This document shows positions 22,568-30,145 of a DNA stretch of 36,935 nucleotides, one piece after another. How positions within the stretch are numbered: the first letter of the stretch is position 1; every line of letters begins with the position of its first letter. A program made the position numbers and the translations under genes. The stretch comes from Aquabacterium sp. Lineage in GTDB: Bacteria > Pseudomonadota > Gammaproteobacteria > Burkholderiales > Burkholderiaceae_C. Where the stretch lies: contig NZ_JAUSAR010000040.1 in NCBI RefSeq assembly GCF_030652515.1, forward strand, positions 1 through 36,935, given 5' to 3'. Under the pieces are notes generated by a model. It saw nothing but the letters and a program-made list of their open reading frames with translations. It ran no database searches and was not told where the DNA came from.

Positions 22568-24208
22568 TTAAGCACAGTGGCTCAACTTTGACTCGGCGCC
22601 AACAGACACGTCCACCGAGAGGATTTTTCCGCTCTCCAATCTCACCACCCGGTCACCCACGTGGAAGTAGCGATCGTCATGGGAGATGACCAGAATCGCC
22701 TTGCCCAAGGCGCGCAATTCCGGCAGCACCTCGTTGTAGAAGAACTGCTTGAACAAGGGGTCCTGGTCGGCGGCCCATTCATCGAACACCAGAAAAGGTC
22801 GGTCTTCCAGGTGAGCCACGATCAAGGCCAGCCGTTTGCGCTGACCCTGGGACAGTTCCCGGGTGCTGAAAGCACCATCCATCATCTTCACCTTGTGCTG
22901 AAGGTGAAGCTTCTCGATCAGGCCATTGCCCGCTTCATCGATCTCGGCATTGCCGCCTTCCAGGAGCTGATCGAACAGGTGGAAATCGGAGAACACGGCC
23001 GAGAACAACTGGCGGTAGTGGTCCCGGTTACCGTCGGCCACCGGGACCCCGTCGAGCAGGAGTTCGCCAGATTCCTGGGGGTACAAGCCCACGATCAGTT
23101 TGGCCAGAGTGGTCTTGCCGCTCCCGTTGCCGCCCACCAGGAACACCACTTCACCTGGCGTGAATCGGAGATCGATGGGCCCCAGTTCGAAAAAATCACC
23201 ACTTTGCTCGTGGAAATACCGGTGCTTCAGGGCTTTGAGCTCGATGGCGGAAAAGCGATGGCCCTTGGTCGGGGCCACCGTCGTTTCCTGAGACACCATG
23301 CGCTGGGTCACTTCTGCAATCCGGGCCGAAGACACCCTGGCCAGGTTGGCCTCGGGCAACCAATCAAGGAGGCTTTGGAGAGGCGTGACCATGTACACGA
23401 AAACAAGCGCGAAGCCCGTCATGACACGGGCCTTGTCCGGCATGTCCCCGACCAGGACAAACAACACCAGCCCGATGAAGGCGTAAATCAGGAAATTGCC
23501 CCAACCCGCGGCGACCTCGAAGATGGCCATGCCACGCATCCGATGCCGGGTCACGCTGTGAATGGATGTTCCCAGCACAGTGGATGCGAAACGGTTGCGT
23601 TTCTGGCGGTTTTGCCGCAGCTCTTTGGCACCCTCGGTCAGGGCTCGAAAGTGCCCGAACAGCCGGTCTTGCTCTTTGGCCGCCGCATCCAGGTGGCGTG
23701 CGGCAACGCGCTGGGCCCACAGGTAACCCGCGGACCCCAGAACGATCACGCCGACGGCCACCAGGAAGACCTCAGGAGACAGCATCGCCAGGTACAGCAA
23801 GCAGCCCACCACGACCACGCCATTGGTGAGGATGTTGGGAACGCTCACAAAGAAGCGCGCCACGTCGGTCACGTGGTCGGCCAAGGCGGATTGCACCCTG
23901 GCGGCGCCCAATTGCTCCAACAAGCGCATGGGTGCATCCATCACCCGCCCCGACACGAACTGGCGGAGTTCCGCCATGGCGCGCAAGCGCAGCAACTCGA
24001 ACAGCAATTTGGACCAGATCCCACAGATCAGCGCGCCAAGAACCACGGCGGAGAAAGACCACACCAGCTGCGCACGCTCCGCATCCGTGGCCGTGAGGGC
24101 CGCGTTGATCTGGATGACCAACAAGACGCCACAGATCCCGGACACGGTGCTGGCCATTGAGGCCGCCAACAACAGCCAGCGCGACCGTTTGATCAGATGA
24201 ATGAGCAC
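22568..24208 (-). CDS. Cyclic-peptide/siderophore ABC exporter (PvdE-like)
   Basis: A 546-residue half-transporter: an N-terminal six-helix membrane domain (residues about 5-300) fused to an ATPase. Walker A is GGNGSGKTT, the signature is LSQGQRKRLAL, Walker B is FLVFDEWAADQDP, and the switch His is in VISHDDR. The SQGQRKR signature and DEWAADQDP Walker B are those of the cyclic-peptide transporter class (PvdE, SyrD), which move nonribosomal peptides or siderophore precursors across the inner membrane to the periplasm. The start is GTG at 24208 with gagg five bases ahead, matching family starts (LIHLIKRSRW). The acylase gene ends 40 bp upstream: export and periplasmic deacylation are encoded side by side. 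Confidence 0.92.
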   Translation of the reverse strand: MLIHLIKRSRWLLLAASMASTVSGICGVLLVIQINAALTATDAERAQLVWSFSAVVLGALICGIWSKLLFELLRLRAMAELRQFVSGRVMDAPMRLLEQLGAARVQSALADHVTDVARFFVSVPNILTNGVVVVGCLLYLAMLSPEVFLVAVGVIVLGSAGYLWAQRVAARHLDAAAKEQDRLFGHFRALTEGAKELRQNRQKRNRFASTVLGTSIHSVTRHRMRGMAIFEVAAGWGNFLIYAFIGLVLFVLVGDMPDKARVMTGFALVFVYMVTPLQSLLDWLPEANLARVSSARIAEVTQRMVSQETTVAPTKGHRFSAIELKALKHRYFHEQSGDFFELGPIDLRFTPGEVVFLVGGNGSGKTTLAKLIVGLYPQESGELLLDGVPVADGNRDHYRQLFSAVFSDFHLFDQLLEGGNAEIDEAGNGLIEKLHLQHKVKMMDGAFSTRELSQGQRKRLALIVAHLEDRPFLVFDEWAADQDPLFKQFFYNEVLPELRALGKAILVISHDDRYFHVGDRVVRLESGKILSVDVSVGAESKLSHCA

Positions 24209-24248
24209 GGAGACCTCGATTTGGTGGGATGTTGCTGGAGAAGACGGT

Positions 24249-26717
24249 TCATGGACGCTGATGTTTAACAGGCGCTGGCGTGCCAAGCACCTTCAGGCGT
24301 TGCCGCTGCACGAGGTGCCTGGCGATGGCGCTTTCGGTGAAGGGCATCCTGAGCCACTGCTGGCGCGCATAGCGCCGGATGCTTTGCCCCCCTGGCCCAC
24401 CCTCCACCGCGGCCTCATCCAGCCCGTGGGCCAGGAGGGTGTCGGCCTCGACGCCCTGCGCGCCGAACCGCACCAGTTGCAGGTAGGTGTTGGCCAGGCT
24501 GCGCCCATCAAGATGGCCTTGCATGTGCGCTTCTTCGCCGCAAGCCACGGTGAAGTACCCGGCGCCACAACCACCGAACAACGCGACTTTTGATCCGCCC
24601 GCATTGACAAAAAGGCGGTGGCGAAGCGGTTCATCGAGCGGGCGCCCTTGCTGGGAGAATTGCACCACGGCCGCCGCCAGGGCCTGGGCCACCCTGGGAT
24701 CGCTTGCCCGTGGGCCGGCGGGCGTGCTCAAGGGGCTGCTTGCCTGGAACGGCTGCCCGTAAAACTCCTCTGTGGGAATGGCTTCGAGCCGGTCCCAGAA
24801 TGCGGCCCACAGCAAGGCGCCACGGTCATCCGGCCCAGCCGTGTTGCCCCACCGCGCCAGCACCTGGCAGGCGCGACGGACATTGACATCGCGCGGCGCC
24901 GCATCGGCGGGCCCGTCCGAAGGGTTCGCTGCCAGCTTCACGTGGTCTTGGGCACAGGCCCCTGCCAACAACTGCCCCTTGAATTGATCCGCCGCGAAGT
25001 CGCGCTCCGTCAATACGTCTTGCTTGAGCGAGCGCACCAAGGCCTCGGAAGAGGTGAAACGCCTGCTCAGCACATGGTCGACGATCACGTGACCATGGCG
25101 CGCCCGCAGGGACAAGGCCTCGCCCTCGCCGCCCAGCAAGGTGGCGTAGCCCGTCAGGGGCTGGCGCGGGTTGGCCAACCAATGGCTGTTGTTCATGTTG
25201 GCCACATAGTCCTGTCGAAACAGGCCCGGCATGTGATGGGCCGGCATGACACCGGCCTGGGGTGTCGAAGGATCGACCCGCCAGCCGCAAGCTGAGCGGC
25301 TGCCGTCCAGAAACGGCGTCTTGGCATCGATCTGCCCGAAAGCGTCCCCCAGGTCCGTCCGGCAGTCTTGGCGAAGGTCGTCCGGCACATTGGGCGCGGC
25401 CCCGATGTCGCCGTACCAGACCCGGGGATCGCCCCGACCAATGGCCACGGTGTTGACCCACGGCATGGCCAAGGCCCGTTTCTGAAGCGCGACAAACTCG
25501 TCGAGGGACCGGGCCTTGTTCCAGTCCAGGTAGTTCTGAAAAACGCGGTGGTTGTCTGCATTCACATCATGGATCGCAACGGCCGTGTCTTGCGTCCAAC
25601 CCAGCGCTGGGGATTGGCCACCCAGGTTGATGACCGGTCCAAAGCGGGTACGGTAAACCTGGCGCTCGACGATGGTGGGCGGGCCATCCTCGCCCCGAGC
25701 CGGGATCACGATGTTCTGGATTTCCATCCGGTGCCACTGCCCATCAACGCGGTAACTCAGCGGATCCTTGGGATCGAGCTGCAGCCCATGGAGGCTGAAG
25801 CGGATGGCGTTGGAGACGGTGTGCGACCAGGCCACATCGGCATTGAAGCCGATCATGATGACGGGCACACCGAGGAATGCCGCACCAGCAACATTGAGCT
25901 TGCCGGGGATGGTGAGGTGGGCTTGATAAAGCCGGTCTGGCCCGCCCCAGTACCAGTGGGGGTTGCCAAACAGCACACCACCCTCACCGCTTGCTTCGCG
26001 GCCAAATGCCATCACATTGCTGCCAATGCCAGGCCGTTCGCCAATGGTCGAGGTTTGCGGGAAGGGCCTCGTGAGGGCCGTGGCTTGCGCACCTGGTGGT
26101 TGGGCGTTGACCATCTCTGGAATGAAATGAGCATAGCCCGCGGCCAGACCGGCCGCGTACAGGCGGCGCAAAAGGTCATCAGACGTGATTGGCCGCACCC
26201 AGGCTTCGGCCAGGCAGGGCCGCGCCCGCTTGGTGCGAAACTGCTGGCGTTGCTCGCTCAGTGAGCGGTTGTATCCCTCGGCAAATCCCTCCAGCGCATC
26301 GAGCACCTCAGGCGACTGCTGTGATCGGTAAGCCGCCACGGCGCGGGCGTCCACGAATCCTCGGAAAAACGTGTCCAGGTCAAGGTTGCGGCCACGGCCA
26401 AAGGTCGAGTTGTGACGCGGATGCGCTTCGGCCCCAAAGAAGAACGAGCGCCGGCCTTCGTAGGTGACAAACGCTTCCGCCAAGGTGCACAAGGCATCTT
26501 GCGCCTGCACGTGCCCCAGACCCAGGCCAAGGCCTCGCCAGTTCTCGGCCCGGATGTGCGGAATGCCATCGGTCGTCCGCCGGACATCCACGAAGCTGGC
26601 CTCGGTGCTTTCTTGTGCACCGGCGCTGCGGGCATGGACGCCCTGCCATGACAGCGGCCCGGCCAGAACCGACAACGCCAGCCATCCCATCGAAATCTTG
26701 CGAAACCCCACGCGCAT
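24249..26717 (-). CDS. Periplasmic penicillin-acylase-family N-terminal-nucleophile hydrolase (PvdQ-like)
   Basis: An 822-residue precursor of an Ntn hydrolase. A signal peptide (FRKISMGWLALSVLAG, cut near HARSAG) sends it to the periplasm. The alpha chain starts with VDVRRTTDGIPHIRAENWRG; self-cleavage is expected before the Ser of PGIGSNVMAF (Ser233), which becomes the nucleophile of the beta chain. FGNPHWYWGGPDRLYQAHL and GFNADVAWSHTVSNA are the usual substrate-pocket stretches. PvdQ removes the fatty acyl tail of the pyoverdine precursor; next to a PvdE-like exporter that role is the best guess, while relatives can also cleave acyl-homoserine lactones. The ATG at 26717 has ggagagaggc directly upstream. 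First gene of the five-gene operon. Confidence 0.9.
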   Translation of the reverse strand: MRVGFRKISMGWLALSVLAGPLSWQGVHARSAGAQESTEASFVDVRRTTDGIPHIRAENWRGLGLGLGHVQAQDALCTLAEAFVTYEGRRSFFFGAEAHPRHNSTFGRGRNLDLDTFFRGFVDARAVAAYRSQQSPEVLDALEGFAEGYNRSLSEQRQQFRTKRARPCLAEAWVRPITSDDLLRRLYAAGLAAGYAHFIPEMVNAQPPGAQATALTRPFPQTSTIGERPGIGSNVMAFGREASGEGGVLFGNPHWYWGGPDRLYQAHLTIPGKLNVAGAAFLGVPVIMIGFNADVAWSHTVSNAIRFSLHGLQLDPKDPLSYRVDGQWHRMEIQNIVIPARGEDGPPTIVERQVYRTRFGPVINLGGQSPALGWTQDTAVAIHDVNADNHRVFQNYLDWNKARSLDEFVALQKRALAMPWVNTVAIGRGDPRVWYGDIGAAPNVPDDLRQDCRTDLGDAFGQIDAKTPFLDGSRSACGWRVDPSTPQAGVMPAHHMPGLFRQDYVANMNNSHWLANPRQPLTGYATLLGGEGEALSLRARHGHVIVDHVLSRRFTSSEALVRSLKQDVLTERDFAADQFKGQLLAGACAQDHVKLAANPSDGPADAAPRDVNVRRACQVLARWGNTAGPDDRGALLWAAFWDRLEAIPTEEFYGQPFQASSPLSTPAGPRASDPRVAQALAAAVVQFSQQGRPLDEPLRHRLFVNAGGSKVALFGGCGAGYFTVACGEEAHMQGHLDGRSLANTYLQLVRFGAQGVEADTLLAHGLDEAAVEGGPGGQSIRRYARQQWLRMPFTESAIARHLVQRQRLKVLGTPAPVKHQRP

Positions 26718-26782
26718 GCCTCTCTCCAATGAACCGGGAAAATTCGTTTGAAGCACCCTCATTCGGCACCCCGACATTGGTA

Positions 26783-26807
26783 GACGGAATCGAGCCCATT
26801 TTGTTCA
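26783..26807 (-). promoter_or_regulatory. Candidate iron-starvation sigma promoter for the acylase operon
   Basis: On the minus strand TGAA-N17-CGTC, one base from the TAAA-N17-CGTC form used by PvdS/OrbS-type sigma factors. It lies 66 bp before the acylase ATG and mirrors the better site at 26836-26860 on the other strand. Confidence 0.35.
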
Positions 26808-26835
26808 GCACGCCCGATTAACCGGGCAAAGGCCC

Positions 26836-26860
26836 TAAACAAACAGGCCAAGCAGGCGTC
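26836..26860 (+). promoter_or_regulatory. PvdS/OrbS-type promoter upstream of the Dab aminotransferase
   Basis: TAAA (26836-26839), 17 bp, CGTC (26857-26860) agrees with promoters of siderophore genes read by iron-starvation ECF sigma factors. It is 42 bp before the ATG at 26903, leaving room for a short leader. No sigma-70 promoter is visible in the same gap. Confidence 0.55.
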
Positions 26861-26902
26861 ATCTCCAGCAAGCCCGACCTGTCGTCGCCAACGGAGAAAC
26901 CC

Positions 26903-28363
26903 ATGTCCAGTGTGCTGCCACTTCTGATCGACCATGCCCCGAATGGCGATGAACGCCTTGGACCAAGGCACAACGCGCTAGCGCAACCCTATCAATTCGC
27001 GCCGAGCCCGATCCTTGAACGGCAAAATGCCCGCGAGTCAAATGCCCGCAGTTACCCTCGCCGCTTGCCCATCGCACTCAAGCGTGGGCAAGGCCTCTAT
27101 GTGGAAGATGTCGAAGGCCGCGTTTTCATCGACTGCCTGGCCGGCGCCGGCACCCTTGCCCTTGGGCACAACCACCCGGTCGTCGTGCAAGCCATCCAGC
27201 AGGTCTTGCGCGACGAACTCCCCTTGCACACCTTGGACCTGACCACGCCAGTCAAGGACGATTTCGTCGAGACCTTGTTCAGCCTGCTGCCACCGGAGTT
27301 CGCCCGTGACGCGCGCATCCAGTTTTGCGGCCCAACCGGCGCAGATGCAATTGAAGCAGCGCTCAAGCTGGTCAAGACCGCCACCGGCCGCCAGACCATG
27401 CTCAGCTTCCATGGTGCCTACCATGGGATGACGCAAGGCGCGTTGAACCTGATGGGCAACCTGGGACCCAAGGTCGCGCTCGGCGGATCCGGCTCGGGTG
27501 TTCAGTTCCTGCCCTATCCCTACGAGTACCGCAGCCCCTTCGGGCTGACGTCCGAGGGCACGGTCGCGGCCAGCCTCCATTACATCGAAACCATCCTCAC
27601 GGACCCGGAAGGCGGTGTGTGCCTGCCCGCCGGCATGGTGATGGAAATCATTCAGGGCGAAGGCGGCGTTATCCCCGCCCCGGACGACTGGGTACGAGGC
27701 ATCCGGAAGATCACGCAAAACGCAGACGTGCCGCTCATTCTTGATGAAGTGCAAAGCGGCTTCGGGCGCACCGGGAAGATGTTCGCCTTCGAGCACGCCG
27801 GGATCCTCCCAGACGTTCTCGTCTTGTCCAAGGCCATTGGCGGCAGCCTGCCCCTGTCGGTGGTGGTCTACCGCGGTGAACTGGATCAATGGCGTCCCGG
27901 CGCGCATGCAGGCACCTTCCGGGGCAACCAGTTGGCGATGGCGGCGGGCAGTGCCACGCTCAGGCACATTCGTCGCGAGCGGCTGCAAGACAACGCTGAA
28001 CGCATGGGCCAACGCCTGCAGAATCATCTCCGGCAATTGCAGTCGGATCACCACTGCATCGGAGATGTGCGTGGGCGGGGCCTGATGATCGGCATGGAGA
28101 TGATCGACCCCGACGCTCGACCCAATTCATTGGGCCAACCTGCGGCGGCTCCGGGCCTGGCATCGCAACTGCAACGGGCCTGCCTTGAACGCGGGCTGAT
28201 CCTGGAACTGGGGGGGCGGCATGGCAGCGTGGTCAGGCTGTTGCCACCATTGACCATCTCGGAGCAGGAGATAGACCTGGTCGCCGACATCATCGCGGCC
28301 TCCATGGCACTGGTAGCCCGCCGTGCCCCCACAGCCGAAAGCTTCATGTACAATAAATGCTAA
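26903..28363 (+). CDS. Diaminobutyrate--2-oxoglutarate aminotransferase (PvdH-like)
   Basis: A 486-residue class-III PLP aminotransferase. Motifs: GRVFIDCLAGAGTLALGHNH, CGPTGADAIEAALKLVKTAT (PLP phosphate), FHGAYHGMTQGALN, LILDEVQSGFGRTG (Asp to pyridine N) and LVLSKAIGG with the Schiff-base Lys. The GAGTLALGHNHP and THALDLTTPVK-like regions are characteristic of DABA aminotransferases, which turn L-aspartate semialdehyde and glutamate into L-2,4-diaminobutyrate. In siderophore loci this supplies Dab for the NRPS. The ATG at 26903 has ggag seven bases before it and gives about 40 residues ahead of the core. Its last codons and stop overlap the Fur box of the downstream sigma gene. Confidence 0.88.
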   Translation: MSSVLPLLIDHAPNGDERLGPRHNALAQPYQFAPSPILERQNARESNARSYPRRLPIALKRGQGLYVEDVEGRVFIDCLAGAGTLALGHNHPVVVQAIQQVLRDELPLHTLDLTTPVKDDFVETLFSLLPPEFARDARIQFCGPTGADAIEAALKLVKTATGRQTMLSFHGAYHGMTQGALNLMGNLGPKVALGGSGSGVQFLPYPYEYRSPFGLTSEGTVAASLHYIETILTDPEGGVCLPAGMVMEIIQGEGGVIPAPDDWVRGIRKITQNADVPLILDEVQSGFGRTGKMFAFEHAGILPDVLVLSKAIGGSLPLSVVVYRGELDQWRPGAHAGTFRGNQLAMAAGSATLRHIRRERLQDNAERMGQRLQNHLRQLQSDHHCIGDVRGRGLMIGMEMIDPDARPNSLGQPAAAPGLASQLQRACLERGLILELGGRHGSVVRLLPPLTISEQEIDLVADIIAASMALVARRAPTAESFMYNKC

Positions 28364-28377
28364 TCATTCGCATTATC
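28356..28377. promoter_or_regulatory. Fur box upstream of the FecI-type sigma gene
   Basis: The reverse complement of 28359-28377 reads GATAATGCGAATGATTAGC, a good fit to the Fur consensus GATAATGATAATCATTATC in its first half and with typical Burkholderiales spacing. It spans the aminotransferase stop codon and lies 29 bp before the sigma factor ATG, so it would repress the sigma gene when iron is plentiful. Confidence 0.65.
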
Positions 28378-28405
28378 GTCAAGGGCGACTTAGGCAGGGG
28401 GCCTG

Positions 28406-28981
28406 ATGCAGACGTTGGTACAGGATTTGGTCAGGCACTACGACGACCTGCGCAGGCACCTTGTGCGCGAATTGCGTGACGCCGACCATGCGGCGGACAT
28501 CGCGCAATCTACATTTGAGCGTGTGTATACCCACGCTTTGAATCTGCCCGCTATCCACATCGATTCGCCCCGCGCCATGTTGTTCAAGGTGGCCCGGAAT
28601 CTGTGCATCGATGAAGCACGTCACCGCCGCGTCGCGCAAGACTGGGCGCGTGACAAATACCATGCTGACCTGCATTGCGCGCAACCTTCCAGTGAACACT
28701 TGTTCGCCCACCGGCAACTGCTGGAGCGGGTGGTTGAAACGATCGAGCGGCTGCCGCCACGTCGGCGCGAGGTCTTCCTCCTGTTCAGGGCCCATGGATA
28801 CAGCCATGCCGAGATCGCAGAACGGCTGGGCATCACGGAGATGGCCGTCGCCAAGCACCTGGTGAGGTCGGTGATCGATTGCTCCCGTGCGCTGGCCGAG
28901 TTGCGCACTCAATTGCTGGAACCTCAAGCGGTCTCCTTGCAAGGCGAGTTTGGCGGCCACCTCGCTGAAGACCGTTGCTGA
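28406..28981 (+). CDS. FecI-type ECF sigma factor
   Basis: A 191-residue extracytoplasmic-function sigma factor. Region 2: LVRHYDDLRRHLVRELRDAD, HAADIAQSTFERVY and SPRAMLFKVARNLCIDEARH (promoter melting and -10 recognition). Region 4: LERVVETIERLPPRRREVF and HGYSHAEIAERLGITEMAVA with KHLVR (-35 recognition). Of the iron-responsive FecI group: held by FecR until the receptor signals that ferric siderophore has arrived. The ATG at 28406 has a purine-rich gggggcc ahead. Followed nine bases on by fecR and then the receptor; preceded by a Fur box. It could drive the TonB receptor and perhaps the TAAA-N17-CGTC promoters. Confidence 0.92.
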   Translation: MQTLVQDLVRHYDDLRRHLVRELRDADHAADIAQSTFERVYTHALNLPAIHIDSPRAMLFKVARNLCIDEARHRRVAQDWARDKYHADLHCAQPSSEHLFAHRQLLERVVETIERLPPRRREVFLLFRAHGYSHAEIAERLGITEMAVAKHLVRSVIDCSRALAELRTQLLEPQAVSLQGEFGGHLAEDRC

Positions 28982-28990
28982 AGACCTGCC

Positions 28991-29995
28991 ATGGCCCGCG
29001 CGCGCCCTGAAAAGCTGGTGGAACATGCCCTCACCTTGATCGTGCTGATCGAGGGGGCCAGCCCTGAAGCGGCACAGCAGGCGAGGTTGTCCCTGGAAAA
29101 ATGGCGCACGCAATCCCCCGAAAATTTGGCTGCCGAACAAGAAGCCCGCCAGCGATGGAACGCCTTGTTCTCGCTGTCTTCGGAATTGCGATCGCGGTTC
29201 CACGAGCCTGGCACCACCGCCAGCTCGAAGCACGCCAATCAACGGCGGCATCTTCTTCTGAGCGCTGCGGCGATCGCGGGCACGGGCACACTGACCGGCC
29301 TGGGCATTCGGTGGCAAAGGCAACAGCCGGTCTCCGTGGCTCGGCACCAGACTGCCACGGCACAATTGCTCAAAGTCGATCTGGAGGACGGATCGCCCGG
29401 CAGCCAAGTGGCGCTCAGTCCGCAAAGCGACCTGGAGGTCAGGCTTTACCGCCAACGCCGGGTGGTGAACCTGAGCCGTGGAGAAGTTCGTTTCGACGTT
29501 CAAGCCGATGCCGAACGCCCATTCGAGGTGCTCACCCGAGAGTTGGCCATTGAAGTCGTGGGCACCGCCTTTACTGTCCGCGACCGTGGCGGGCCGGTTT
29601 TCGTGGGGGTGGAGCACGGTCAGGTGCGGGTCAGGCTGCGCCCGCAGAACAATCTGACCACCGCCTTGGCGCAGGCCATCGACCTGCTGCCTGGGCAGGG
29701 GCTCACCGTGCGCAATGGACGGCCTGAGCAGGTTAGAACCGTCGATGTGGCGTCCCTGTCAGCCTGGCGGGACGGCTGGCTCGTGTTCCAGGACACGCCG
29801 CTGGGCGAAGCGCTGGCCACCATCAATGCCTATCGGCGCGTGCCGATGATGGCCCTTGCCAGCGTCAGCCAAATGAAATTCTCGGGACGCTTCCGTGCTT
29901 CCGACACCCATGGCCTTGTCACCACATTGGCCGCCATTTTGCCAATCACCGCCGACGCGAGCGTGGATGGCGTCGTGACCTTGCGGCCCCGCTAG
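28991..29995 (+). CDS. FecR-type anti-sigma/transducer protein
   Basis: A 334-residue inner-membrane signal transducer. The cytoplasmic N-terminus (about 1-80) has the FecR_N/DUF4880 features (LIEGASPEAAQQARLSLEKW) that bind the sigma factor. One membrane helix follows (HLLLSAAAIAGTGTLTGLGI), then the periplasmic FecR domain (VALSPQSDLEVRLY, VVNLSRGEVRFDVQ and AIEVVGTAFTVRDRGG) and a C-terminal STN-like DUF4974 part (FQDTPLGEALATINAYRRV, FSGRFRASD). It would contact the signalling domain of the receptor encoded next. No strong ribosome-binding site precedes the ATG, so coupling to fecI is likely. Confidence 0.92.
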   Translation: MARARPEKLVEHALTLIVLIEGASPEAAQQARLSLEKWRTQSPENLAAEQEARQRWNALFSLSSELRSRFHEPGTTASSKHANQRRHLLLSAAAIAGTGTLTGLGIRWQRQQPVSVARHQTATAQLLKVDLEDGSPGSQVALSPQSDLEVRLYRQRRVVNLSRGEVRFDVQADAERPFEVLTRELAIEVVGTAFTVRDRGGPVFVGVEHGQVRVRLRPQNNLTTALAQAIDLLPGQGLTVRNGRPEQVRTVDVASLSAWRDGWLVFQDTPLGEALATINAYRRVPMMALASVSQMKFSGRFRASDTHGLVTTLAAILPITADASVDGVVTLRPR

Positions 29996-30145
29996 CGCAA
30001 AAAAAATCGACGAGTCCTTGAAAAAGGCTGTCTTACTTTTCCGACGCTGAAACGTCTAGAAAAAAGTAGGGCTTGTCTCCTGTGGTCACGGGCCTTTTTT
30101 TTGACCTGCGACTCGACTCGCGTTTTCATCCACTGGTGTCATCAA
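29996..30145. promoter_or_regulatory. Leader of the TonB receptor gene with possible ECF promoter
   Basis: A 150-bp gap with several A- and T-runs. TTGAAAAAGGCTGTCTTAC followed by TTTTCCGACG (about 30018-30046), then GACG-ctgaaa-CGTC (30043-30056), are candidates for a FecI-type promoter and a small hairpin. None matches a consensus well enough to name the elements. Confidence 0.3.

Noticed and set aside
20669..24160. Long plus-strand frames opposite the PepSY and ABC exporter genes
   Set aside because: Low-complexity His/Gln/Arg translations with no start signals; the minus-strand genes have full family motifs.
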